A stretch of 64,000 bases of DNA. Origin: Crossaster papposus. Lineage: Eukaryota; Echinodermata; Asteroidea; Velatida; Solasteridae. The DNA lies in NCBI GenBank assembly GCA_037893245.1, contig JBAIAA010000028.1:992001-1056000 (forward strand), written 5' to 3'. Shown here one piece after another: positions 50,257-63,998 of the stretch. Position 1 is the stretch's first letter. Every line of letters begins with the position of its first letter. The notes beneath the pieces were generated by a model. That model was not told where the DNA came from. It saw only the letters and a program-made list of their open reading frames with translations, and did not search any database. The translations under genes and the position numbers were made by a program.

Positions 50257-51801
50257 TTGTCTGATATTTTTAAACACTTTTCTCTTCGATTATTCATTAA
50301 TTAATTTTCTTATTTGCACTAAATGATCGCCTCATATACGGGACATCCCCAGTAGCACATTCGGTTAGCGCGTTGTACTTATAGACAGTGACCACACGCG
50401 TTACTGTAGAGAGATGCAAAGGTTGTGAGTTCGAGCCTCACCTGGGGAATTGTCTGATATTTTTAAACACTTTTCTCTTCGATTATTCATTAATTAATTT
50501 TCTTATTTGCACTAAATGATCGCCTCATATACGGGACATCCCCAGTAGCACAATCGGTTAGCGCGTTGTACTTATAGACGGTGACCACACGCGTTGCTGT
50601 AGAGAGATGCAAAGGTTGTGAGTTCGAGCCTCACCTGGGGAATTGTCTGATATTTTTTAACAATTTTCTCTTCGATTATTCATTAATTAATTTTCTTATT
50701 TGCACTAAATGATCGCCTCATATACGGGACATCCCCAGTAGCACAATCGGTTAGCGCGTTGTACTTATAGACAGTGACCACACGCGTTGCTGTAGAGAGA
50801 TGCAAAGGTTGTGAGTTCGAGCCTTACCTGGGGAATTGTCTGATATTTTTTAACACTTTTCTCTTCGATTATTCATTAATTAATGTTCATATTAATGGAC
50901 TAAATGATCGCCTCATACACGGACATCCCCAGTAGCACAATCGGTTAGCGCGTTGTACTTATAGACAGTGACCACACGCGTTGCTGTAGAGAGATGCAAA
51001 GGTTGTGAGTTCGAGCCTCACCTGGGGAATTGTCTGATATTTTGTAACACTTTTCTCTTCGATTATTCATTAATTAATGTTCTTATTTGCACTAAATGAT
51101 CGCCTCATATACGGGACATCCCCAGTAGCACAATCGGTTAGAGCGTTGTACTTATAGACAGTGACCACACGCGTTACTGTAGAGAGATGCAAAGGTTGTG
51201 AGTTCGAGCCTCACCTGGGGAATTGTCTGATATTTTGTATCACTTTTCTCTTCGATTATTCATTAAATAATGTTCTTATTTGCACTAAATGATCGCCTCA
51301 TATACGGGACATCCCCAGTAGCACAATCGGTTAGCGCGTTGTACTTATAGACAGTGACCACACGCGTTGCTGCAGAGAGATGCAAAGGTTGTGAGTTCGA
51401 GCCTCACCTGGGGAATTGTCTGATATTGTTTAACAATTTTCTCTTCGATTATTCATTAATTAATGTTCTGATTTGCACTAAATGATCACCTCATATACGG
51501 GACATCCCCAGTAGCACAATCGGTTAGCGCGTTGTACTTATAGACAGTGACCACACGCGTTACTGCAGAGAGATGCAAAGGTTGTGAGTTCGAGCCTCAC
51601 CTGGGGAATTGTCTGATATTTTTTAACAATTTTCTCTTCGATTATTCATTAATTAATGTTCTGATTTGCACTAAATGATCACCTCATATACGGGACATCC
51701 CCAGTAGCACAATCGGTTAGCGCGTTGTACTTATAGACAGTGACCACACGCGTTACTGTAGAGAGATGCAAAGGTTGTGAGTCCGAGCCTCACCTGGGGA
51801 A

Positions 51802-54800
51802 TTGTCTGATATTTTGTAACACTTTTCTCTTCGATTATTAATTAATTAATTGTATTATTAATGGACTAAATGATCGCCTCATACACGGGACATCCCCAGT
51901 AGCACAATCGGTTAGCGCGTTGTACTTATAGACAGTGACCACACGCGTTACTGTAGAGAGATGCAAAGGTTGTGAGTTCGAGCCTCACCTGGGGAATTGT
52001 CTGATATTTTTTTACACTTTTCTCTTCGATTATTCATTAATTAATTTTCTTATTTGCACTAAATGATCGCCTCATATACGGGACATCCCCAGTAGCACAA
52101 TCGGTTAGCGCGTTGTACTTATAGACAGTGACCACACGCGTTACTGCATAGAGATGCAAAGGTTGTGAGTTCGAGCCTCACCTGTGGAATTGTCTGATAT
52201 TTTTAAACACTTTTCTCTTCGATTATTCATTAATTAATGTTCATATTAATGGACTAAATGATCGCCTCATACACGGACATCCCCAGTAGCACAATCGGTT
52301 AGCGCGTTGTACTTATAGACAGTGACCACACGCGTTGCTGTAGAGAGATGCAAAGGTTGTGAGTTCGAGCCTCACCTGTGGAATTGTCTGATATTTGTTA
52401 ACACTTTTCTCTTCGATTATTCATTCATTAATGTTCTTATTTGCAATAAATGATCGCCTCATATACGGGACATCCCCAGTAGCACAATCGGTTAGAGCGT
52501 TGTACTTATAGACAGTGACCACACGCGTTACTGTAGAGAGATGCAAAGGTTGTGAGTTCGAGCCTCACCTGGGGAATTGTCTGATATTTTTTATCACTTT
52601 TCTCTTCGATTATTCATTAAATAATGTTCTTATTTGCACTAAATGATCGCCTCATATACGGGACATCCCCAGTAGCACAATCGGTTAGCGCGTTGTACTT
52701 ATAGACAGTGACCACACGCGTTGCTGTAGAGAGATGCAAAGGTTGTGAGTTCGAGCCTCACCTGGGGAATTGTCTGATATTTTTTAACAATTTTCTCTTC
52801 GATTATTCATTAATTAATGTTCTGATTTGCACTAAATGATCGCCTCATATACGGGACATCCCCAGTAGCACAATCGGTTAGCGCGTTGTACTTATAGACA
52901 GTGACCACACGCGTTGCTGTAGAGAGATGCAAAGGTTGTGAGTTCGAGCCTCACCTGGGGAATTGTCTGATATTTTTTAACAATTTTCTCTTCGATTATT
53001 CATTAATTAATTTTCTTATTTGTACTAAATGATCGCCTCATATACAGGACATCCCCAGTAGCACAATCGGTTAGCGCGTTGTACTTATAGACAGTGACCA
53101 CACGCGTTGCTGTAGAGAGATGCAAAGGTTGTGAGTTCGAGCCTTACCTGGGGAATTGTCTGATATTTTTTAACACTTTTCTCTTCGATTATTCATTAAT
53201 TAATGTTCATATTAATGGACTAAATGATCGCCTCATACACGGACATCCCCAGTAGCACAATCGGTTAGCGCGTTGTACTTATAGACAGTGACCACACGCG
53301 TTGCTGTAGAGAGATGCAAAGGTTGTGAGTTCGAGCCTCACCTGGGGAATTGTCTGATATTTTTTAACACTTTTCTCTTCGATTATTCATTAATTAATTT
53401 TCTTATTTGCACTAAATGATCGCCTCATATACGGGACATCCCCAGTAGCACAATCGGTTAGCGCGTTGTACTTATAGACAGTGACCACACGCGTTACTGT
53501 AGAGAGATGCAAAGGTTGTGAGTCCGAGCCTCACCTGGGGAATTGTCTGATATTTTGTAACACTTTTCTCTTCGATTATTAATTAATTAATTGTATTATT
53601 AATGGACTAAATGATCGCCTCATACACGGGACATCCCCAGTAGCACAATCGGTTAGCGCGTTGTACTTATAGACAGTGACCACACGCGTTACTGTAGAGA
53701 GATGCAAAGGTTGTGAGTTCGAGCCTCACCTGGGGAATTGTCTGATATTTTTTTACACTTTTCTCTTCGATTATTCATTAATTAATTTTCTTATTTGCAC
53801 TAAATGATCGCCTCATATACGGGACATCCCCAGTAGCACAATCGGTTAGCGCGTTGTACTTATAGACAGTGACCACACGCGTTACTGCATAGAGATGCAA
53901 AGGTTGTGAGTTCGAGCCTCACCTGTGGAATTGTCTGATATTTTTAAACACTTTTCTCTTCGATTATTCATTAATTAATGTTCATATTAATGGACTAAAT
54001 GATCGCCTCATGCACGGACATCCCCAGTAGCACAATCGGTTAGCGCGTTGTACTTATAGACAGTGACCACACGCGTTGCTGTAGAGAGATGCAAAGGTTG
54101 TGAGTTCGAGCCTCACCTGGGGAATTGTCTGATATTTGTTAACACTTTTCTCTTCGATTATTCATTAATTAATGTTCTTATTTGCAATAAATGATCGCCT
54201 CATATACGGGACATCCCCAGTAGCACAATCGGTTAGAGCGTTGTACTTATAGACAGTGACCACACGCGTTACTGTAGAGAGATGCAAAGGTTGTGAGTTC
54301 GAGCCTCACCTGGGGAATTGTCTGATATTTTTTATCACTTTTCTCTTCGATTATTCATTAAATAATGTTCTTATTTGCACTAAATGATCGCCTCATATAC
54401 GGGACATCCCCAGTAGCACAATCGGTTAGCGCGTTGTACTTATAGACAGTGACCACACGCGTTGCTGTAGAGAGATGCAAAGGTTGTGAGTTCGAGCCTC
54501 ACCTGGGGAATTGTCTGATATTTTTTAACAATTTTCTCTTCGATTATTCATTAATTAATGTTCTGATTTGCACTAAATGATCGCCTAATATACGGGACAT
54601 CCCCAGTAGCACAATCGGTTAGCGCGTTGTACTTATAGACAGTGACCACACGCGTTGCTGTAGAGAGATGCAAAGGTTGTGAGTTCGAGCCTCACCTGGG
54701 GAATTGTCTGATATTTTTTAACAATTTTCTCTTCGATTATTCATTAATTAATGTTCTGATTTGCACTAAATGATCACCTCACATACGGGACATCCCCAGT

Positions 54801-57800
54801 AGCACAATCGGTTAGCGCGTTGTACTTATAGACAGTGACCACACGCGTTACTGTAGAGAGATGCAAAGGTTGTGAGTCCGAGCCTCACCTGGGGAATTGT
54901 CTGATATTTTGTAACACTTTTCTTTTCGATTATTAATTAATTAATTGTATTATTAATGGACTAAATGATCGCCTCATACACGGGACATCCCCAGTAGCAC
55001 AATCGGTTAGCGCGTTGTACTTATAGACAGTGACCACACGCGTTACTGTAGAGAGATGCAAAGGTTGTGAGTTCGAGCCTCACCTGGGGAATTGTCTGAT
55101 ATTTTTTTACACTTTTCTCTTCGATTATTCATTAATTAATTTTCTTATTTGCACTAAATGATCGCCTCATATACGGGACATCCCCAGTAGCACAATCGGT
55201 TAGCGCGTTGTACTTATAGACAGTGACCACACGCGTTACTGCAGAGAGATGCAAAGGTTGTGAGTTCGAGCCGCACCTGGGGAATTGTCTGATATTTTTA
55301 AACACTTTTCTCTTCGATTATTCATTAATTAATGTTCATATTAATGGACTAAATGATCGCCTCATACACGGACATCCCCAGTAGCACAATCGGTTAGCGC
55401 GTTGTACTTATAGACAGTGACCACACGCGTTGCTGTAGAGAGATGCAAAGGTTGTGAGTTCGAGCCTCACCTGGGGAATTGTCTGATATTTTTTAAGACT
55501 TTTCTATTCGATTATTCATTAATTAATTTTCTTATTTGCACTAAATGATCGCCTCATATACGGGCCATACCCAGTAGCACAATCGGTTAGCGCGTTGTAC
55601 TTATAGACAGTGACCACACGCGTTACTGTAGAGAGATGCAAAGGTTGTGAGTTCGAGCATCACCTGGGGAATTGTCTGATATTTTTAAACACTTTTCTCT
55701 TCGATTATTCATTAATTAATTTTCTTATTTGCAATAAATGATCGCCTCATATACGGGACATCCCCAGTAGCACAATCGGTTAGAGCGTTGTACTTATAGA
55801 CAGTGACCACACGCGTTACTGTAGAGAGATGCAAAGGTTGTGAGTTCGAGCCTCACCTGGGGAATTGTCTGATATTTTTTATCACTTTTCTCTTCGATTA
55901 TTCATTAAATAATGTTCTTATTTGCACTAAATGATCGCCTCATATACGGGACATCCCCAGTAGCACAATCGGTTAGCGCGTTGTACTTATAGACAGTGAC
56001 CACACGCGTTGCTGCAGAGAGATGCAAAGGTTGTGAGTTCGAGCCTCACCTGGGGAATTGTCTGATATTTTTTAACAATTTTCTCTTCGATTATTCATTA
56101 ATTAATGTTCTGATTTGCACTAAATGATCGCCTCATATACGGGACATCCCCAGTAGCACAATCGGTTAGCGCGTTGTACTTATAGACAGTGACCACACGC
56201 GTTACTGCATAGAGATGCAAAGGTTGTGAGTCCGAGCCTCACCTGGGGAATTGTCTGATATTTTGTAACACTTTTCTCTTCGATTATTAATTAATTAATT
56301 GTATTATTAATGGACTAAATGATCGCCTCATATACGGGACATCCCCAGTAGCACAATCGGTTAGAGCGTTGTACTTATAGACAGTGACCACACGCGTTAC
56401 TGTAGAGAGATGCAAAGGTTGTGAGTTCGAGCCTCACCTGGGGAATTGTCTGATATTTTTTTACACTTTTCTCTTCGATTATTCATTAGTTAATTTTCTT
56501 ATTTGCACTAAATGATCGACTCATATACGGGACATCCCCAGTAGCACAATCGGTTAGCGCGTTGTACTTATAGACAGTGACCACACGCGTTACTGCAGAG
56601 AGATGCAAAGGTTGTGAGTTCGAGCCTCACCTGGGGAATTGTCTGATATTTTTAAACACTTTTCTCTTCGATTATTCATTAATTAATGTTCATATTAATG
56701 GACTAAATGATCGCCTCATACACGGACATCCCCAGTAGCACAATCGGTTAGCGCGTTGTACTTATAGACAGTGACCACACGCGTTGCTGCAGAGAGATGC
56801 AAAGGTTGTGAGTTCGAGCCTCACCTGGGGAATTGTCTGATATTTTTTAACACTTTTCTCTTCGATTATTCATTAATTAATGTTCTGATTTGCACTAAAT
56901 GATCGCCTCATATACGGGACATCCCCAGTAGCACAATCGGTTAGCGCGTTGTACTTATAGACAGTGACCACACGCGTTACTGTAGAGAGATGCAAAGGTT
57001 GTGAGTCCGAGCCTCACCTGGGGAATTGTCTGATATTTTGTAACACTTTTCTCTTCGATTATTAATTAATTAATTGTATTATTAATGGACTAAATGATCG
57101 CCTCATACACGGGACATCCCCAGTAGCACAATCGGTTAGCGCGTTGTACTTATAGACAGTGACCACACGCGTTACTGTAGAGAGATACAAAGGTTGTGAG
57201 TTCGAGCCTCACCTGGGGAATTGTCTGATATTTATTTACACTTTTCTCTTCGATTATTCATTAATTAATTATCTTATTTGCACTAAATGATCGCCTCATA
57301 TACGGGACATCCCCAGTAGCACAATCGGTTAGCGCGTTGTACTTATAGACAGTGACCACACGCGTTACTGCAGAGAGATGCAAAGGTTGTGAGTTCGAGC
57401 CTCACCTGGGGAATTGTCTGATATTTTTAAACACTTTTCTCTTCGATTATTCATTAATTAATGTTCATATTAATGGACTAAATGATCGCCTCATACACGG
57501 ACATCCCCAGTAGCACAATCGGTTAGCGCGTTGTACTTATAGACAGTGACCACACGCGTTGCTGTAGAGAGATGCAAAGGTTGTGAGTTCGAGCCTCACC
57601 TGGGGAATTGTCTGATATTTTTTAAGACTTTTCTCTTCGATTATTCATTAATTAATTTTCTTATTTGCACTAAATGATCGCCTCATATACGGGCCATCCC
57701 CAGTAGCACAATCGGTTAGCGCGTTGTACTTATAGACAGTGACCACACGCGTTACTGTAGAGAGATGCAAAGGTTGTGAGTTCGAGCATCACCTGGGGAA

Positions 57801-58381
57801 TTGTCTGATAATTTTAAACAATTTTCTCTTCGATTATTCATTAATTAATTTTTTTATTTGCAATAAATGATCGCCTCATATACGGGACATCCCCATTAGC
57901 ACAATCGGTTAGAGCGTTGTACTTATAGACAGTGACCACACGCGTTACTGTAGAGAGATGCAAAGGTTGTGAGTTCGAGCCTCACCTGGGGAATTGTCTG
58001 ATATTTTTTAACAATTTTCTCCTCGATTATTCATTAATTAATGTTCTGATTTGCACTAAATGATCGCCTCATATACGGGACATCCCCAGTAGCACAATCG
58101 GTTAGCGCGTTGTACTTATAGACAGTGACCACACGCGTTACTGCATGGAGATGCAAAGGTTGTGAGTCCGAGCCTCACCTGGGGAATTGTCTGATATTTT
58201 GTAACACTTTTCTCTTCGATTATTAATTAATTAATTGTATTATTAATGGACTAAATGATCGCCTAATACACGGGACATCCCCAGTAGCACAATCGGTTAG
58301 CGCGTTGTACTTATAGACAGTGACCACACGCGTTACTGTAGAGAGATGCAAAGGTTGTGAGTTCGAGCCTCACCTGGGGAA
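51802..58381 (+). repeat. Array block 12: tRNA copies 269-302
   Basis: tRNA starts: 51893, 52086, 52280, 52473, 52666, 52859, 53052, 53246, 53439, 53634, 53827, 54021, 54214, 54407, 54600, 54793, 54988, 55181, 55375, 55568, 55761, 55954, 56147, 56342, 56535, 56729, 56922, 57117, 57310, 57504, 57697, 57890, 58083, 58278. A 9-unit repeat (offset 1741 bp) joins 52086 to 53827, both with intron end GCATAGAG and acceptor CTGTGGA. A recurring run is a T-loop TCCGAGC copy, then a 195-bp ATTGTATTATTAATGG spacer, then a TTTTTTT trailer (seven T). Confidence 0.9.
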
Positions 58382-59245
58382 TTGTCTGATATTTTTTAAC
58401 AATTTTCTCTTCGATTATTCATTAATTAATGTTCTTATTTGCAATAAATGATCGCCTCATATACGGGACATCCCCAGTAGCACAATCGGTTAGCGCGTTA
58501 TACTTATAGACAGTGACCACACGCGTTACTGCATAGAGATGCAAAGGTTGTGAGTCCGAGCCTCACCTGGGGAATTGTCTGATATTTTGTAACACTTTTT
58601 TCTTCGATTATTAATTAATTAATTGTATTATTAATGGACTAAATGATCGCCTCATACACGGGACATCCCCAGTAGCACAATCGGTTAGCGCGTTGTACTT
58701 ATAGACAGTGACCACACGCGTTACTGTAGAGAGATGCAAAGGTTGTGAGTTCGAGCCTCACCTGGGGAATTGTCTGATATTTTTTAACAATTTTCTCTTC
58801 GATTATTCATTAATTAATGTTCTTATTTGCAATAAATGATCGCCTCATATACGGGACATCCCCAGTAGCACAATCGGTTAGCGCGTTGTACTTATAGACA
58901 GTGACCACACGCGTTACTGTAGAGAGATGCAAAGGTTGTGAGTTCGAGCCTCACCTGGGGAATTGTCTGATATTTTTTAACACTTTTCTCTTCGATTATT
59001 CATTAATTAATGTTCATATTAATGGACTAAATGATCGCCTCATACACGGACATCCCCAGTAGCACAATCGGTTAGCGCGTTGTACTTATAGACAGTGACC
59101 ACACGCGTTGCTGTAGAGAGATGCAAAGGTTGTGAGTTCGAGCCTCACCTGGGGAATTGTCTGATATTTTTTAAGACTTTTCTCTTCGATTATTCATTAA
59201 TTAATTTTCTTATTTGCACTAAATGATCGCCTCATATACGAGCCA

Positions 59246-59350
59246 TCCCCAGTAGCACAATTGGTTAGCGCGTTGTACTTATAGACAGTGACCACACGCG
59301 TTACTGATAGAGAGATGCAAAGGTTGTGAGTTCGAGCATCACCTGGGGAA
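59246..59350 (+). pseudogene. tRNA-Ile(UAU) copy with 31-nt intron and C61 lost (copy 307)
   Basis: The intron has one extra base (CTGATAGAGAG) making the body 105 nt. The T arm reads TTCGAGC-ATCAC, so G53-C61, normally invariant and part of the B box, is broken. The same pair of changes is at 61378-61482; the C61 change alone is at 55568 and 57697. Confidence 0.7.
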
Positions 59351-61377
59351 TTGTCTGATATTTTTAAACAATTTTCTCTTCGATTATTCATTAATTAATG
59401 TTCTTATTTGCAATAAATGATCGCCTCATATACGGGACATCCCCAGTAGCACAATCGGTTAGAGCGTTGTACTTATAGACAGTGACCACACGCGTTACTG
59501 TAGAGAGATGCAAAGGTTGTGAGTTCGAGCCTCACCTGGGGAATTGTCTGATATTCTTTATCACTTTTCTCTTCGATTATTCATTAAATAATGTTCTTAT
59601 TTGCACTAAATGTTCGCCTCATATACGGGACATCCCAAGTAGCACAATCGGTTAGCGCGTTGTACTTATAGACAGTGACCACACGCGTTGCTGCAGAGAG
59701 ATGCAAAGGTTGTGAGTTCGAGCCTCACCTGGGGAATTGTCTGATATTTTTTAACAATTTTCTCTTCGATTATTCATTAATTAATGTTCTGATTTGCACT
59801 AAATGATCGCCTCATATACGGGACATCCCCAGTAGCACAATCGGTTAGCGCGTTGTACTTATAGACAGTGACCACACGCGTTACTGCAAAGAGATGCAAA
59901 GGTTGTGAGTCCGAGCCTCACCTGGGGAATTGTCTGATATTTTGTAACACTTTTCTCTTCGATTATTAATTAATTAATTGTATTATTAATGGACTAAATG
60001 ATCGCCTCATACACGGGACATCCCCAGTAGCACAATCGGTTAGCGCGTTGTACTTATAGACAGTGACCACACGCGTTACTGTAGAGAGATGCAAAGGTTG
60101 TGAGTTCGAGCCTCACCTGGGGAATTGTCTGATATTTTTTTACACTTTTCTCTTCGATTATTCATTAATTAATTTTCTTATTTGCACTAAATGATCGCCT
60201 CATATACGGGACATCCCCAGTAGCACAATCGGTTAGCGCGTTGTACTTATAGACAGTGACCACACGCGTTACTGCAGAGAGATGCAAAGGTTGTGAGTTC
60301 GAGCCTCACCTGGGAAATTGTCTGATATTTTTAAACACTTTTCCCTTCGATTATTCATTAATTAATGTTCATATTAATGGACTAAATGATCGCCTCATAC
60401 ACGGACATCCCCAGTAGCACAATCGGTTAGCGCGTTGTACTTATAGGCAGTGACCACACGCGTTGCTGTAGAGAGATGCAAAGGTTGTGAGTTCGAGCCT
60501 TACCTGGGGAATTGTCTGATATTTTGTAACACTTTTTTCTTCGATTATTAATTAATTAATTGTATTATTAATGGACTAAATGATCGCCTCATACACGGGA
60601 CATCCCCAGTAGCACAATCGGTTAGCGCGTTATACTTATAGACAGTGACCACACGCGTTACTGCATAGAGATGCAAAGGTTGTGAGTCCGAGCCTCACCT
60701 GGGGAATTGTCTGATATTTTGTAACACTTTTTTCTTCGATTATTAATTAATTAATTGTATTATTAATGGACTAAATGATCGCCTCATACACGGGACATCC
60801 CCAGTAGCACAATCGGTTAGCGCGTTGTACTTATAGACAGTGACCACACGCGTTACTGTAGAGAGATGCAAAGGTTGTGAGTTCGAGCCTCACCTGGGGA
60901 ATTGTCTGATATTTTTTAACAATTTTCTCTTCGATTATTCATTAATTAATGTTCTTATTTGCAATAAATGATCGCCTCATATACGGGACATCCCCAGTAG
61001 CACAATCGGTTAGCGCGTTGTACTTATAGACAGTGACCACACGCGTTACTGTAGAGAGATGCAAAGGTTGTGAGTTCGAGCCTCACCTGGGGAATTGTCT
61101 GATATTTTTTAACACTTTTCTCTTCGATTATTCATTAATTAATGTTCATATTAATGGACTAAATGATCGCCTCATACACGGACATCCCCAGTAGCACAAT
61201 CGGTTAGCGCGTTGTACTTATAGACAGTGACCACACGCGTTGCTGTAGAGAGATGCAAAGGTTGTGAGTTCGAGCCTCACCTGGGGAATTGTCTGATATT
61301 TTTTAAGACTTTTCTCTTCGATTATTCATTAATTAATTTTCTTATTTGCACTAAATGCTCGCCTCATATACGGGCCA

Positions 61378-61482
61378 TCCCCAGTAGCACAATCGGTTAG
61401 CGCGTTGTACTTATAGACAGTGACCACACGCGTTACTGATAGAGAGATGCAAAGGTTGTGAGTTCGAGCATCACCTGGGGAA
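61378..61482 (+). pseudogene. tRNA-Ile(UAU) copy with 31-nt intron, duplicate of that at 59246
   Basis: Offset is exactly 2132 bp (11 units) from its partner. It differs in a few bases, for example CGGGCCA against CGAGCCA before the 5' end and ATCGG against ATTGG in the D loop. Confidence 0.7.
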
Positions 61483-63426
61483 TTGTCTGATATTTTTAAA
61501 CCATTTTCTCTTCGATTATTCATTAATTAATGTTCTTATTTGCAATAAATGATCGCCTCATATACGGGACATCCCCAGTAGCACAATCGGTTAGAGCGTT
61601 GTACTTATAGACAGTGACCACACGCGTTACTGTAGAGAGATGCAAAGGTTGTGAGTTCGAGCCTCACCTGGGGAATTGTCTGATATTCTTTATCACTTTT
61701 CTCTTCGATTATTCATTAAATAATGTTCTTATTTGCACTAAATGTTCGCCTCATATACGGGACATCCCAAGTAGCACAATCGGTTAGCGCGTTGTACTTA
61801 TAGACAGTGACCACACGCGTTGCTGCAGAGAGATGCAAAGGTTGTGAGTTCGAGCCTCACCTGGGGAATTGTCTGATATTTTTTAACAATTTTCTCTTCG
61901 ATTATTCATTAATTAATGTTCTGATTTGCACTAAATGATCGCCTCATATACGGGACATCCCCAGTAGCACAATCGGTTAGCGCGTTGTACTTATAGACAG
62001 TGACCACACGCGTTACTGCAAAGAGATGCAAAGGTTGTGAGTCCGAGCCTCACCTGGGGAATTGTCTGATATTTTGTAACACTTTTCTCTTCGATTATTA
62101 ATTAATTAATTGTATTATTAATGGACTAAATGATCGCCTCATACACGGGACATCCCCAGTAGCACAATCGGTTAGCGCGTTGTACTTATAGACAGTGACC
62201 ACACGCGTTACTGTAGAGAGATGCAAAGGTTGTGAGTTCGAGCCTCACCTGGGGAATTGTCTGATATTTTTTTACACTTTTCTCTTCGATTATTCATTAA
62301 TTAATTTTCTTATTTGCACTAAATGATCGCCTCATATACGGGACATCCCCAGTAGCACAATCGGTTAGCGCGTTGTACTTATAGACAGTGACCACACGCG
62401 TTACTGCAGAGAGATGCAAAGGTTGTGAGTTCGAGCCTCACCTGGGAAATTGTCTGATATTTTTAAACACTTTTCCCTTCGATTATTCATTAATTAATGT
62501 TCATATTAATGGACTAAATGATCGCCTCATACACGGACATCCCCAGTAGCACAATCGGTTAGCGCGTTGTACTTATAGGCAGTGACCACACGCGTTGCTG
62601 TAGAGAGATGCAAAGGTTGTGAGTTCGAGCCTTACCTGGGGAATTTTCTGATATTTGTTAACACTTTTCTCTTCGATTATTCATTAATTAATGTTCATAT
62701 TAATGGACTAAATGATCGCCTCATACACGGACATCCCCAGTAGCACAATCGGTTAGCGCGTTGTACTTATAGACAGTGACCACACGCGTTGCTGTAGAAA
62801 GATGCAAAGGTTGTGAGTTCGAACCTCACCTGGGGAATTGTCTGATATTTTTAAACAATTTTCTCTTCGATTATTCATTAATTAATGTTCTTATTTGCAA
62901 TAAATGATCGCCTCATATACGGGACATCCCCAGTAGCACAATCGGTTAGAGCGTTGTACTTATAGACAGTGACCACACGCGTTACTGTAGAGAGATGCAA
63001 AGGTTGTGAGTTCGAGCCTCACCTGGGGAATTGTCTGATATTCTTTATCACTTTTCTCTTCGATTATTCATTAAATAATGTTCTTATTTGCACTAAATGT
63101 TCGCCTCATATACGGGACATCCCAAGTAGCACAATCGGTTAGCGCGTTGTACTTATAGACAGTGACCACACGCGTTGCTGCAGAGAGATGCAAAGGTTGT
63201 GAGTTCGAGCCTCACCTGGGGAATTGTCTGATATTTTTTAACAATTTTCTCTTCGATTATTCATTAATTAATGTTCTGATTTGCACTAAATGATCGCCTC
63301 ATATACGGGACATCCCCAGTAGCACAATCGGTTAGCGCGTTGTACTTATAGACAGTGACCACACGCGTTACTGCAAAGAGATGCAAAGGTTGTGAGTCCG
63401 AGCCTCACCTGGGGAATTGTCTGATA

Positions 63427-63430
63427 TTTT
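63427..63430 (+). terminator. Pol III terminator, four T plus backup
   Basis: TTTTG follows the T55-to-C copy at 63313; a second TTTT lies at 63438-63441. Four T is the usual lower limit for efficient Pol III release, so some read-through to the second run is expected. Confidence 0.55.
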
Positions 63431-63894
63431 GTAACACTTTTCTCTTCGATTATTAATTAATTAATTGTATTATTAATGGACTAAATGATCGCCTCATACA
63501 CGGGACATCCCCAGTAGCACAATCGGTTAGCGCGTTGTACTTATAGACAGTGACCACACGCGTTACTGTAGAGAGATGCAAAGGTTGTGAGTTCGAGCCT
63601 CACCTGGGGAATTGTCTGATATTTTTTTACACTTTTCTCTTCGATTATTCATTAATTAATTTTCTTATTTGCACTAAATGATCGCCTCATATACGGGACA
63701 TCCCCAGTAGCACAATCGGTTAGCGCGTTGTACTTATAGACAGTGACCACACGCGTTACTGCAGAGAGATGCAAAGGTTGTGAGTTCGAGCCTCACCTGG
63801 GAAATTGTCTGATATTTTTAAACACTTTTCCCTTCGATTATTCATTAATTAATGTTCATATTAATGGACTAAATGATCGCCTCATACACGGACA

Positions 63895-63998
63895 TCCCCA
63901 GTAGCACAATCGGTTAGCGCGTTGTACTTATAGGCAGTGACCACACGCGTTGCTGTAGAGAGATGCAAAGGTTGTGAGTTCGAGCCTTACCTGGGGAA
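63895..63998 (+). tRNA. tRNA-Ile(UAU), last copy in window (copy 331)
   Basis: The acceptor pairs fully. The T stem reads CTTAC, a tolerable G51-U63, and the intron begins GGCAG. Its trailer and terminator lie beyond the window. Confidence 0.75.

Larger units (their letters stand above)
47743..51801 (+). repeat. Array block 11: tRNA copies 248-268
   Basis: tRNA starts: 47832, 48025, 48218, 48411, 48607, 48800, 48994, 49187, 49380, 49574, 49767, 49960, 50153, 50346, 50539, 50732, 50926, 51119, 51312, 51505, 51698. A 3-unit repeat (offset 580) links 48800 and 49380, both starting TTCCCAG. Copies 250-254 resemble 260-264. A 3-bp insertion (AATAATTG) lies in the trailer after 48411. 50153 has discriminator G. 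Confidence 0.9.

Noticed and set aside
59197-59391. Minus-strand open reading frames of 64 codons here and at 61329-61523
   Set aside because: Antisense of the same tRNA unit, opened by the one-base intron insertion shared by the two sister copies. No family likeness beyond the antisense-tRNA peptide often mispredicted in animal genomes.
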